From positions 1 to 25,968 of the forward strand of contig DOWN01000109.1 of assembly GCA_003519545.1 (NCBI GenBank): 25,968 nucleotides of DNA. The letters are read 5' to 3'. The notes under the pieces were generated by a model, which did no database searches, was not told the origin of the DNA, and was given only the letters and a program-made list of their open reading frames with translations. Position 1 is the stretch's first letter, and each line of letters starts with the position of its first letter. Below are positions 16,172-24,104 of this stretch, in pieces. The translations under genes and the position numbers were made by a program. The stretch is from Bacteroidota bacterium (GTDB lineage Bacteria > Bacteroidota > Ignavibacteria > Tepidaquicellales > Tepidaquicellaceae).

Positions 16172-17956
16172 TTAATTTTTATAATATTCTTGTAAAGATT
16201 TTACGGATAAATCGTGTGACTTAATTCTTGCAATTCCTTCAACAACCGACTGTGCGGCTGAAAGTGTTGTTATAAAAGGTATCTTGTGCTGAACTGCAGC
16301 CCAGCCAATCGCATATTCATCAAATCTTGATTCTTCCCCTAAAGGTGTGTTTATCACAAGTTGTATCTCACCGTTTTTTATTAAATCAACTATGTTTGGT
16401 CTTCCTTCGTTAACTTTAAAAACCGGTTCTGATTTAATTCCATTTTCTCTGAAAAATTTATTCGTTCCGTGTGTCGCATATATTCCAAATCCTAATTCTT
16501 CAAATCTTTTCAAAAGATTTATCGCTTTTGGTTTTTTATCATTATTGTTTAAACTTATAAAAATATTTCCGGATGTTCTGAGTGGATTTCCGGTTGAGTC
16601 TTGTGCCTTAGCCATCGCAGCACCAAATGATTTTGATATACCCATTACTTCTCCGGTTGATCTCATTTCCGGTCCTAAAAACATTTTTGCTCTCGGAAAT
16701 TTTTGAAATGGAAATACTGACTCTTTTATACTTATGTAATCAAGTGATTCAAAATCTTTTAATTCAAATTCTTTAAGTTTTCTTCCTACTATAAGTTTCG
16801 CTGCAACTGATGCAATTGGTACTCCCGTTGTTTTACTTACAAAAGGCACTGTTCTCGATGCTCTCGGATTTGCTTCAATTACATAAACAACATTGTCTTT
16901 TATGGCAAACTGAATGTTAATCATTCCTATTACGTTTAACGCCTTTGCAATTCGCTTGGTATATTTTTTTATCTCATTAAGATTTTTTTTCGTTAATGAT
17001 ATCGGAGGTAAAATTGAGGTGCTGTCTCCTGAATGAATTCCCGCTTCTTCAATGTGTTGCATTATTCCCGCGATATAAACATTACTCCCGTCACAAAGTG
17101 CATCAACATCAATCTCTCTTGCTTCCTCAAGAAACTTATCTATTAAGACAGGATGTTCTCCTGAGAATTTTGCCGCTTCTTCAAAAAAAGATTTCAGGGC
17201 TTCATCATTATATACTATTTGCATTGCCCTGCCGCCTAATACGTATGATGGTCTTACTAATACGGGATATCCTATTTTATTTGCGGTTCTTAATGCTTGT
17301 TGAATAGTCGTTACTGTTCCATATTCAGGTTTAGGTATATCAAGAGTATCAAGTAACTTTCCGAATTTTTTTCTGTCTTCTGCAATGTCAATATCTTTTG
17401 ATGAAGTGCCTAAAATTTTTAATCCGTTTTTCTCAAGTTCTTTGGAAATTTTTAAAGGTGTCTGTCCTCCAAAACTTACAATTATACCTTTTACATTTTT
17501 TTCATACTTTACAATGTTAAGTACATCTTCAGTTGTTAATGGTTCAAAATATAATTTATCTGTTATATCATAATCAGTAGAAACTGTTTCCGGATTACAG
17601 TTAATCATAATGGTTTCATATCCTTCTTCTCTCAGTGCTTTCACACATCTCACACAACAATAATCAAATTCTATCCCTTGTCCAATTCTGTTTGGACCGC
17701 CGCCGAGAATAATAATCTTTTCCTTGTCGGATGAAATTGATTCATTGTAAGGTTCGTAAACTGAATAATGATAAGGTGTGTTTGCTTCAAACTCAGCAGC
17801 ACATGTATCTACAGTTTTATAAACGGGATATATACCGTTTTTAATTCTGTATTTTCTTATTTCAGACTCTTTTGTTTTAAAAATTTGTGCAAGTTGTTTA
17901 TCAGAAAATCCAAAACGTTTTGCTTTTCTGATTATTTCAGGTGTGATTTTTTTCAT
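16172..17956 (-). CDS. carB: Carbamoyl-phosphate synthase large chain, C-terminal half only
   Basis: 594 aa against about 1070 for a normal CarB. It matches only the C-terminal half, roughly E. coli residues 480 to the end. Residues 1-70 are the tail of the oligomerisation domain (ITPEIIRKAKRFGFSDKQLA, VYKTVDTCAAEF). Next come the second pre-ATP-grasp (GGGPNRIGQGIEFDYCC, 85-101) and the second ATP-grasp (VRPSYVLGGRAM, 234-245; EANPRASRTVPF, 361-372), which makes carbamoyl phosphate from carbamate. The MGS allosteric domain (about 460-594) closes the protein. The first ATP-grasp, which activates bicarbonate, is absent. The reading frame has a TAA at 17969-17971, five codons before the ATG, so no N-terminal half is fused. 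Split CarB genes are known in Aquifex and Methanocaldococcus, so this is likely a functional second subunit with its partner elsewhere. It is last in an ABC operon. Confidence 0.93.
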   Translation of the reverse strand: MKKITPEIIRKAKRFGFSDKQLAQIFKTKESEIRKYRIKNGIYPVYKTVDTCAAEFEANTPYHYSVYEPYNESISSDKEKIIILGGGPNRIGQGIEFDYCCVRCVKALREEGYETIMINCNPETVSTDYDITDKLYFEPLTTEDVLNIVKYEKNVKGIIVSFGGQTPLKISKELEKNGLKILGTSSKDIDIAEDRKKFGKLLDTLDIPKPEYGTVTTIQQALRTANKIGYPVLVRPSYVLGGRAMQIVYNDEALKSFFEEAAKFSGEHPVLIDKFLEEAREIDVDALCDGSNVYIAGIMQHIEEAGIHSGDSTSILPPISLTKKNLNEIKKYTKRIAKALNVIGMINIQFAIKDNVVYVIEANPRASRTVPFVSKTTGVPIASVAAKLIVGRKLKEFELKDFESLDYISIKESVFPFQKFPRAKMFLGPEMRSTGEVMGISKSFGAAMAKAQDSTGNPLRTSGNIFISLNNNDKKPKAINLLKRFEELGFGIYATHGTNKFFRENGIKSEPVFKVNEGRPNIVDLIKNGEIQLVINTPLGEESRFDEYAIGWAAVQHKIPFITTLSAAQSVVEGIARIKSHDLSVKSLQEYYKN

Positions 17957-17963
17957 TAATAAT

Positions 17964-18578
17964 TTACTTTATTCCGGTTGCATCAATTGTATAAATAACA
18001 TCCGAATATTCGTCTTTAATATCAAAGTTAATATTCAATCTTCCTTTGATATTTATAACTCCGGTTTTATAATCCGTTTTTAAATTATTTTTTAATTTTA
18101 CATAAATAATTTCGTTTATAAAAATAGGAGGTGCACAGTAACAACTCAATGGTGGTGCTGAACATAATAAAAACTCATCCATATCCTGTAACGCTGTGAG
18201 CGGTGTCATAAATCCGTTAATCTCTACATTCTTTCCGTTTAAATCTTTTATCTCCTGCGGTATATCTTTGCCGGGAATATATGTCCGTAAAGTTCTGAAT
18301 GTAAGTTTATTAAATGGTAATGTAGTATCAATCGGTGCGGAAAACATATCGGGAGTATTTATCTTTTTTTCTCCGTCAAGTGTCGTTTTATCACCGCTTT
18401 TATTTTTACTGCTGTCCTGATTTTCTTTTACATTTTTAATTAATGATGAAGTCTGAATATATTCTCCATCGGTCGTCATTACAAATGCATCTGTTTTTGT
18501 TTTTGTGTTAGCAAATAATGCTACAAATATTGTTATTATAATTAATGAATACACTATGTTTAAAATTATTTTTTTCAA
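17964..18578 (-). CDS. DUF3299 protein of an ABC-transporter operon
   Basis: 204 aa. One N-terminal hydrophobic segment (about 5-24) acts as an uncleaved anchor or signal, so the rest is periplasmic. After a low-complexity linker (about 50-80), the DUF3299 core shows IKDLNGKNVEINGFMTPLT, a cysteine cluster (C139, C146 and C148 in LLCSAPPLSCYCAPP) and NEIIYVKL. The family has no defined biochemical role. It is commonly encoded next to an FtsX-type permease and ATPase, as here: 2 nt after the permease gene and 7 nt before the CarB half. The cysteines could bind metal; this is inference. Family call is good, function unknown. Confidence 0.78.
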   Translation of the reverse strand: MKKIILNIVYSLIIITIFVALFANTKTKTDAFVMTTDGEYIQTSSLIKNVKENQDSSKNKSGDKTTLDGEKKINTPDMFSAPIDTTLPFNKLTFRTLRTYIPGKDIPQEIKDLNGKNVEINGFMTPLTALQDMDEFLLCSAPPLSCYCAPPIFINEIIYVKLKNNLKTDYKTGVINIKGRLNINFDIKDEYSDVIYTIDATGIK

Positions 18579-18580
18579 AA

Positions 18581-19918
18581 TTAAAGGTTAGTTGCGACAT
18601 CAGTTCTGTATGCTTTTATCGCCGGTATTATTGAAACTAAGATACCCAATATAATTGTTCCTGATACCAAGTATAATTCAAAAATATTGAATACTAATCC
18701 GGTTATATATACTCCGGTCTTTTCTGAAATTAACGGACTTAATAAATAAACTATCAGGTGACCGCATATAAATCCTAATATACTCCCTATGAATGAAATA
18801 ATCAGTCCTTCAAGTATTATAATTGAAAAAATATTGCTCCTGCTTGCACCAAGCGATCTCATTATCGCAATTTCATTTTTACGTTCGTTAATTGTATTAT
18901 AAATAGAAACCAAAATCGAAATGACAGCAACAATAACAACCAGATAAGAAATGAAAAGTAATATTGAATTTATATTTCCGATTATATCAAATAATTGTTT
19001 TATCTCCATCACAGGAATTATTGCCTGAGCGTTAATTCCTTCAAATTTATCATCGTTTATCTGTCTCCTTAGCAAATCAAAAAACACGGGTGATTTCAAA
19101 TTTATCAATACAGCCGAAACTGTTTTTCTGTCTTCGGGAATTTCATTAAGAGAGTGACTGTGAATTGTATCTGTGTTGTTTGTATCTGTTTTATCTGTAT
19201 GGCTGTGTTTATGATCGTGATTGTGATTGTGAGTTTCTTTTGTTTTGCTTTCAGGTGTTTCCTTGTTTTCCACTGGTGCATAGTGATGTATATCCCAAAC
19301 AGATTCAATTGATGTGAAAATAACTTTGTCATTAGGAGTATAAGTTTTTTTCATTACTCCCGTTACTTTAAAATTATGGTCGCTGTGTTCTTCTGCAAAC
19401 TCAAATGATTCTATTCCATGCGAACCTGTAAACTCATCTCCGGTTTTTAATCCCGTTTTCTCTGCCACGTCACTTCCTATCACCGATTCAAATTCTTTTT
19501 CAAAAATCTTTCCTTCGCTTAATTCATATTTTTTTCCCTTTACATATTCAAATTCGGTAAAGATTTCTCTAGTCGTTCCGATAATCCTGTGATTTTTATA
19601 ATTGTCTCCAAGTATATAGGGTATTGCTAATTTTACTCGTTTATCATTTTTTAACAATTCATAAGTTTTAAAAGGCATATTATTTATAGGAAAACCTATA
19701 TGAAAGACCGTGCTGAGTGTAAGTTGTACCGGACTGCCTTTTGGTCCGACTATTAATTCATATCCAGTGGCTGATTGGTCAAATGCTCTTTGTGTTTCTT
19801 CTCTTATCGTGACAATAGAAATTATCAATGCTGTTCCAAGCAATACTGAAAGCATTGTTAAAAATGAAGATAATTTTCTTTGTGTTAAATTTTTTATTAC
19901 AATTTTAAATATGCTCAT
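18581..19918 (-). CDS. ABC transporter permease, FtsX/MacB type, with His-rich loop
   Basis: 445 aa. The MacB/FtsX layout is clear: one N-terminal membrane helix (about 18-38), a large periplasmic domain (about 40-310), then three C-terminal helices (about 314-342, 365-395 and 410-432). The cytoplasmic coupling segment NERKNEIAIMRSLGASRSNIF lies between the second and third. Oddity: residues 228-256 of the periplasmic domain form a histidine-rich insert with HNHNHDHKHSH and a later HSH, flanked by Asp, Lys and Thr. Such stretches bind Zn2+, Ni2+ or Cu2+. The same trio of ATPase, permease and DUF3299 protein is found in P. aeruginosa PA4064-PA4066, which as I recall is induced by zinc starvation through Zur. 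A metal-linked role is therefore likely but inferred. It starts 5 nt after the ATPase gene. Confidence 0.88.
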   Translation of the reverse strand: MSIFKIVIKNLTQRKLSSFLTMLSVLLGTALIISIVTIREETQRAFDQSATGYELIVGPKGSPVQLTLSTVFHIGFPINNMPFKTYELLKNDKRVKLAIPYILGDNYKNHRIIGTTREIFTEFEYVKGKKYELSEGKIFEKEFESVIGSDVAEKTGLKTGDEFTGSHGIESFEFAEEHSDHNFKVTGVMKKTYTPNDKVIFTSIESVWDIHHYAPVENKETPESKTKETHNHNHDHKHSHTDKTDTNNTDTIHSHSLNEIPEDRKTVSAVLINLKSPVFFDLLRRQINDDKFEGINAQAIIPVMEIKQLFDIIGNINSILLFISYLVVIVAVISILVSIYNTINERKNEIAIMRSLGASRSNIFSIIILEGLIISFIGSILGFICGHLIVYLLSPLISEKTGVYITGLVFNIFELYLVSGTIILGILVSIIPAIKAYRTDVATNL

Positions 19919-19923
19919 TTGAA

Positions 19924-20586
19924 TTAACTCATCTGTTTATTCAGTTCTTCAAAATTCAGTTTATTGTCAAACCTTTCGAGTATCTCTTTATCGTGTGTTA
20001 TCAATAAAAGAGAAATATTTTTTTCACTGCAAATTTCTTTTATTAAGTTAATTATATTATCAGAATTTTTTATATCGAGATTTGCAGTCGGTTCATCTGC
20101 AAGTAATAAACCCGGCGAGTTAACAATTGCTCTTGCTATTGCAACTCTCTGTTGTTCACCTGATGATAATTTTCCGGTTTTGAATTTTTTCTTGTTCTCT
20201 AAACCTACACGCTCAAGAATTTTTTCTGCTTCTTTTTTATCGGTTCGACCTGAAAACTTCATCCCTATCAGAATATTCTCAAATACAGTAAATCCTTTTA
20301 ATAAATTAAAATTTTGAAAAATTATTCCTGTATTTTTTGATCTGAATTTATCACGCTGTGATTCACTAAGTTCAACAATGTTTTGTGAATTTATTTTTAT
20401 TTCTCCTGAGGTTGGCTTTATTAATCCCGATATGCAATTTATAAAAGTAGTTTTTCCGGATCCGCTTCTTCCGTAAACAGCCATTTGGTCTGATTTATCA
20501 AGATTAAAAAATTCAATATTTAAAATATTAAATTCTTTATTATCCGGTGATTTATAATTATGTTTTAAATTTTTTATTTCTAACAT
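19924..20586 (-). CDS. ABC transporter ATP-binding protein (LolD/MacB type)
   Basis: 220 aa, complete. Walker A GRSGSGKT (39-46), Q-loop Q91 (IIFQNFNLL), signature LSSGEQQRVAIARA (140-153), Walker B LLLADEPT (160-167), D-loop NLD and the switch His H198 (LITHDK) are all intact. The sequence style is that of MacB/LolD/FtsE ATPases that drive FtsX-like permeases rather than classical importers, and such systems often work as mechanotransducers or extract lipoproteins. It is first in a tight operon with the permease (5-nt gap), DUF3299 protein and CarB half. The ATG lies only 14 nt after the terminator hairpin of nuoG and no Shine-Dalgarno is visible, so either read-through supplies the transcript or translation starts on a very short leader. 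Confidence 0.93.
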   Translation of the reverse strand: MLEIKNLKHNYKSPDNKEFNILNIEFFNLDKSDQMAVYGRSGSGKTTFINCISGLIKPTSGEIKINSQNIVELSESQRDKFRSKNTGIIFQNFNLLKGFTVFENILIGMKFSGRTDKKEAEKILERVGLENKKKFKTGKLSSGEQQRVAIARAIVNSPGLLLADEPTANLDIKNSDNIINLIKEICSEKNISLLLITHDKEILERFDNKLNFEELNKQMS

Positions 20587-20600
20587 CAGGATATTAATAA

Positions 20601-20621
20601 AAAGGGGCTTTTAGCCCCTTT
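20601..20621 (-). terminator. Intrinsic terminator after nuoG
   Basis: AAAGGGGCT, loop TTT, AGCCCCTTT forms a 9-bp stem with a GC-rich core. Read on the minus strand, the stem is followed by TTTTTATTAAT, the expected U-tract. It lies 30 nt beyond the nuoG stop and so terminates nuoG transcription. It also sits just upstream of the ABC ATPase start at 20586. Confidence 0.85.
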
Positions 20622-20651
20622 CGTTCACGAATTAAATTTTTATTTTTAAAA

Positions 20652-22316
20652 TCAATTTGTTAATACTTTACTTCCTGCTAATACTCCGTTTTTTCCGACT
20701 GTGTCGTAATCATAACCCGCCATTCCTTCTATTGTATTTGCAAGTTCTATAAATACTTCTTCTGAATTGTTAAATTCAAAATTATGGCCTAAAACTTTTG
20801 CAAGATTTTTAATTACCTTCCAAGCCGGTCTTGAATTGAACTTCGTGCCGTGTGTCCATCTGTCATTTGGTGCTCCGAACTTATCCCATCTTGATAATTC
20901 AAAATCTCCAAGCAATCTTTCTACCTCAAGAGTAGCAACCGCCGGTCTCACTCTTTGTATTCTGTTTTGAAAATTTACAAACGTTCCGTTTATCTCTGCA
21001 TAAGTGGAATCAGGAAATAATACATTTGATTTACTTGAGTAGGAATTTGATTCTTCAAGATGTTGAATCGTTGAATCTACTTTTTTAATAAATGATGAAA
21101 ACTCCGGTAATCTTGTTATATTCTCATTCAATACATATAATACTTTAAACTGACCTGACATTAAATCTGCTATATCATTATTTGTGAACGGTTGTATTCC
21201 AAGTAATTTTAATCCGTTTGAATTCGGTGTCTTGTCTGCTTTTCTTAATATCTCATCTTCAAATGATTCATCAATATGTGGCAGATAAATAATTTTATCA
21301 GAATTAAAAACTGTCTTTGCAAGTTTCTTTAATGCATAATTATCTTCAAGTGTTGAATATGGAGATGCAACAAACATTATTTCATTAGACGAAATACCTT
21401 TTAACAATGATGCCGCCTGAGATATTGATTCATCCCAATCTACTTCAACTAAATTATCACTTCCTGAAATTTTTATCATCGGTGAAGAAATTCTTACTTT
21501 CTCATCGTTGACTCTTTTAATTGTATTAAGTCTTCCCCAATCGCATAACCAGTATTGATTCACTTCCTGATTTTCTCTCGGTTCTATTCTTAAAATTTCA
21601 TTATTTCTCACACCCATTACTGTATTACATCCTCTTGAACAACCCGGACAAACAGAATCAGTAAATGACATTTCCCATACTCTCGACTTAAATCTAAAAT
21701 CCTTAGAAGTTAATGCTCCTACTGGACAAATTTCAATCACATTCATTGAATATGGATTATCCATTTCTTCACCGGGAAATGATTCAATTGTAACTTTTTC
21801 TCCTCTTTGAACAAAAGTCAACTCAGGATCTTTGGCAATTTCGTCACAAAATCTAATGCATCTTGAGCAGGAAATGCATCTTTCTGCATCGAACATCACA
21901 TTTGGTCCAAGAGATACTCTTTTATCCTTGTGATTTTTCTCTTCATCAAATCTCGAAATTCCAACTCCATATTTATATGCGTAATCCTGTAATTTACATT
22001 CCCCTGCCTCATCACATATTGGGCAATCAAGTGGGTGGTTTATTAATAGAAATTCCATTACTGCATTCTGTGCATGAATGGTCTTTTCATTTTTTGTGTG
22101 AACAACCATTCCGTCCTGACATGGAGTAGCACAGGCAATTGATAACTTTGGCATTTTTTCAATATCTACCAAACAAATTCTGCAATTACCCGCAACGGAA
22201 AGTCCGGGATGATAACAGAAATAAGGAATATCTATACCTGATGCAAGGGCAGCCTGTATAATAGTCTGTCCCGGTGTAAATTCTATCTGATGATTATCTA
22301 TTGTTATTGAAGGCAT
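20652..22316 (-). CDS. nuoG: NADH-quinone oxidoreductase subunit G-like iron-sulfur protein
   Basis: 554 aa, on the short side for NuoG (often 650-900). Cluster ligands appear in order. The 2Fe-2S ferredoxin domain has C34, C45, C48 and C62. The His-Cys cluster has H94 and C98, C101, C107 in NHPLDCPICDEAGEC. The 4Fe-4S region has C147, C150, C153, C157 and C197. The N7-type set is C223, C226, C230 and C258. A short, degenerate molybdopterin-oxidoreductase-like domain follows (about 265-554). NuoG is in the peripheral electron-input arm of complex I; related subunits serve NAD-linked hydrogenases and formate dehydrogenases. It stands alone: no other nuo gene is adjacent, a terminator follows, and a 279-nt divergent gap precedes. 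The family is sure, the complex it joins less so. Confidence 0.88.
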   Translation of the reverse strand: MPSITIDNHQIEFTPGQTIIQAALASGIDIPYFCYHPGLSVAGNCRICLVDIEKMPKLSIACATPCQDGMVVHTKNEKTIHAQNAVMEFLLINHPLDCPICDEAGECKLQDYAYKYGVGISRFDEEKNHKDKRVSLGPNVMFDAERCISCSRCIRFCDEIAKDPELTFVQRGEKVTIESFPGEEMDNPYSMNVIEICPVGALTSKDFRFKSRVWEMSFTDSVCPGCSRGCNTVMGVRNNEILRIEPRENQEVNQYWLCDWGRLNTIKRVNDEKVRISSPMIKISGSDNLVEVDWDESISQAASLLKGISSNEIMFVASPYSTLEDNYALKKLAKTVFNSDKIIYLPHIDESFEDEILRKADKTPNSNGLKLLGIQPFTNNDIADLMSGQFKVLYVLNENITRLPEFSSFIKKVDSTIQHLEESNSYSSKSNVLFPDSTYAEINGTFVNFQNRIQRVRPAVATLEVERLLGDFELSRWDKFGAPNDRWTHGTKFNSRPAWKVIKNLAKVLGHNFEFNNSEEVFIELANTIEGMAGYDYDTVGKNGVLAGSKVLTN

Positions 22317-22595
22317 ATAAATAAAACTATCGGTTTTTCTTTAAAATTCAAATTAAATAAAATGTTCGTTTAAATAAATGAATTAAAGAATAATTTCATT
22401 AATTATTTTTTATCAAAAAAATATCAATTTTTTCATAAATTTTTTGAAAATTTTTTTGTCAAGGGAGAATGAAATCCCTAATGGTCAAATAAATAAAGTA
22501 GTTACGAAACTATGTTAAAGTAATTTTTTATTGATTTTTAATTTTATTCTTCTTATATTGCATAGTATTAATTTTAATTAATTAAAAAAAACAGT
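22317..22595. other. Divergent intergenic region (279 nt)
   Basis: This very AT-rich stretch separates nuoG (minus) from the abundant outer-membrane protein gene (plus) and must contain both promoters. A small hairpin AGGGA (22462-22466) with TCCCT (22475-22479) and TTTTCA/TGAAAA half-sites near 22430-22450 are visible. No coding frame or RNA gene was recognised. Confidence 0.5.
22531..22560 (+). promoter_or_regulatory. Possible Bacteroidota-type promoter
   Basis: TTG at 22531 and TATATTG at 22554-22560 are separated by 20 nt. This is close to the Bacteroidota consensus (TTTG near -33 and TANNTTTG near -7). It would give a leader of roughly 30 nt for the gene at 22596. Neither box is perfect. 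Confidence 0.35.
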
Positions 22596-23975
22596 ATGAA
22601 GAATATCTACAAATTAGTATTACTTTTAGCAGCAGTTTTTGTTGTTAGTAATGCTCAATCTCAAGGTTTGTATGAGCAATACAGAGATCCGGTTTCTGAA
22701 GGTAGAAGATTAGAAGTATATGGTGTTGATCTTCTAAGCGTTGACCAGTTTCAGACAATCGGTGGAGACACGATTACAGACTTAAACTTAAATTTAAACG
22801 CTGACTACAGACAGTGGAAATTTGATTCCAGAGTTTTAGTTGGTGGTTACTTTGCAACCGGTGTTAACTACAATTCATTAAAAGTTAACAGTGGTAACTC
22901 AGTTGGTAGAACTGATTTTGCAGCACTTGGTTTCGGTGGTGCTTCTTATTATTTCACACCTAACCAAATCTATATCACAGGTGCTCTTGGTCTTTCTTAC
23001 CAAAGATTCAATCAGGATACAGGAACCAGCGGTTCTATTTCTGATTATGAAGGTCCTGGTTACTTATGGGGTGCTGTAGGTTACGGAAGACTTTATAATG
23101 CCGGTACTATTACTACTGCTAAAGATGTTGAAGAAGCATTAGTAAGAGGTGGTGTTATGAATTCAACAAGCAGATTCTCAAACACAGTAACTCTCGGTAT
23201 TGCAAACTTATTAAAGAAAAGAGCTTATGGTGATTATGATACAAAAAATCATGATGACCAGGATATTGCTTTCTTCACCGATCTTCAGTCTTTATTACAA
23301 AAAGAAGGTGTTGTTAGCGGTCCTTTAACAATGGCTCAGACAATCAGAGTTTACGAAGCTATCAATAACACAAGAGGTAGATACGTAAGATACCCAAGAT
23401 ATACAGGTATCCAAGCTCAGATTCAAGCTCAGTATCAGTTATTCAATCAAACAAAAAATAAACCACACGATCACTATTTATCATTTGACGCTGTATTCGG
23501 AAAACCATTATCAGATCAAACCCAGTTATTATTATCAGGTTTCTTCGCAATGGCTTTAGATTCATTAGCAAGTGGTAACGGACCTGCTGCAGGTTTCGGT
23601 GGTCCTTTCTCTTTCCCATCATTCTTACCTTTCATTCCGGACAGAAACAATCTTGACTTCTTCGTAAGAACTAACGGAACAGGTTTATATGGTGGAAGTT
23701 ACATCGGTGGTAAAGATAAATTATTCGGTGCAAGAGCAGACATTACTCACTCAATCAATAACAGAGCCGGTATCTCAGGTTTTGCTTCTTTCATTAATTT
23801 ATCTCCAAACACAGGTGATTCAAGAACTTTAATCAGTGGTGGTGCAAGACTTGACTACAACTTAACTCACTGGTTAACTTCTTATATAAGAGCAGGATTT
23901 GATAAAGAAACTGACAGAGTATTAGTATATTCTATCGGTGCAGGATTTAACTGGAGAGTCTTCGGAAATAACTAA
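22596..23975 (+). CDS. Abundant outer-membrane beta-barrel protein, family unknown
   Basis: 459 aa. A standard signal peptide (residues 1-20, FVVSNAQS before Q) precedes a glycine- and aromatic-rich protein of alternating strands such as SRVLVGGYFATGVNY, ITGALGLSYQRF and SGGARLDYNLTHWLTSYIRAG, ending AGFNWRVFGNN. A more helical segment lies at about 170-270 (AKDVEEALVRGG, DIAFFTDLQSLLQKEG). I do not recognise the family; a porin or S-layer-like outer-membrane role is possible. Codon use is striking: all 25 arginines are AGA, and Gly is mostly GGT. Together with a dedicated promoter region and a strong terminator, this marks a highly expressed single gene. Its neighbours are nuoG (divergent) and a T9SS cargo gene (convergent). 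Outer-membrane location is inferred. Confidence 0.75.
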   Translation: MKNIYKLVLLLAAVFVVSNAQSQGLYEQYRDPVSEGRRLEVYGVDLLSVDQFQTIGGDTITDLNLNLNADYRQWKFDSRVLVGGYFATGVNYNSLKVNSGNSVGRTDFAALGFGGASYYFTPNQIYITGALGLSYQRFNQDTGTSGSISDYEGPGYLWGAVGYGRLYNAGTITTAKDVEEALVRGGVMNSTSRFSNTVTLGIANLLKKRAYGDYDTKNHDDQDIAFFTDLQSLLQKEGVVSGPLTMAQTIRVYEAINNTRGRYVRYPRYTGIQAQIQAQYQLFNQTKNKPHDHYLSFDAVFGKPLSDQTQLLLSGFFAMALDSLASGNGPAAGFGGPFSFPSFLPFIPDRNNLDFFVRTNGTGLYGGSYIGGKDKLFGARADITHSINNRAGISGFASFINLSPNTGDSRTLISGGARLDYNLTHWLTSYIRAGFDKETDRVLVYSIGAGFNWRVFGNN

Positions 23976-24044
23976 TCTTATGATTGGTTATTAAACCGTA
24001 ACTTCCAAACTTAATTCCTAAGAATTAAATCAAATGAAGTTATA

Positions 24045-24080
24045 AAAAAACCCTGACAGAGCAATCTGTCAGGGTTTTTT
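24045..24080. terminator. Bidirectional intrinsic terminator
   Basis: Six A plus CCCTGACAGA, loop GCAA, then TCTGTCAGGG plus six T form a 16-bp stem with A/T tails on both sides. It works for the plus-strand gene ending at 23975 and the minus-strand gene ending at 24105. A weaker hairpin TTAATTC-CTAA-GAATTAA lies just before it (24011-24028). Confidence 0.92.
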
Positions 24081-24104
24081 GTTTTAGGAACATTTTTAAA
24101 TCTC

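Noticed and set aside
16347..16706. 119-codon open frame on the plus strand opposite carB
   Set aside because: Lies wholly antisense to the conserved CarB ATP-grasp/MGS region, has no family resemblance and a composition expected from the complementary strand.
16172..18578. CarB N-terminal half lost through a local frameshift
   Set aside because: The DNA upstream encodes an unrelated, intact DUF3299 protein, and no CarB first-half motifs occur in any frame there.
19964..20317. 117-codon open frame opposite the ABC ATPase
   Set aside because: Antisense to an intact, motif-complete ATPase gene; no independent support.
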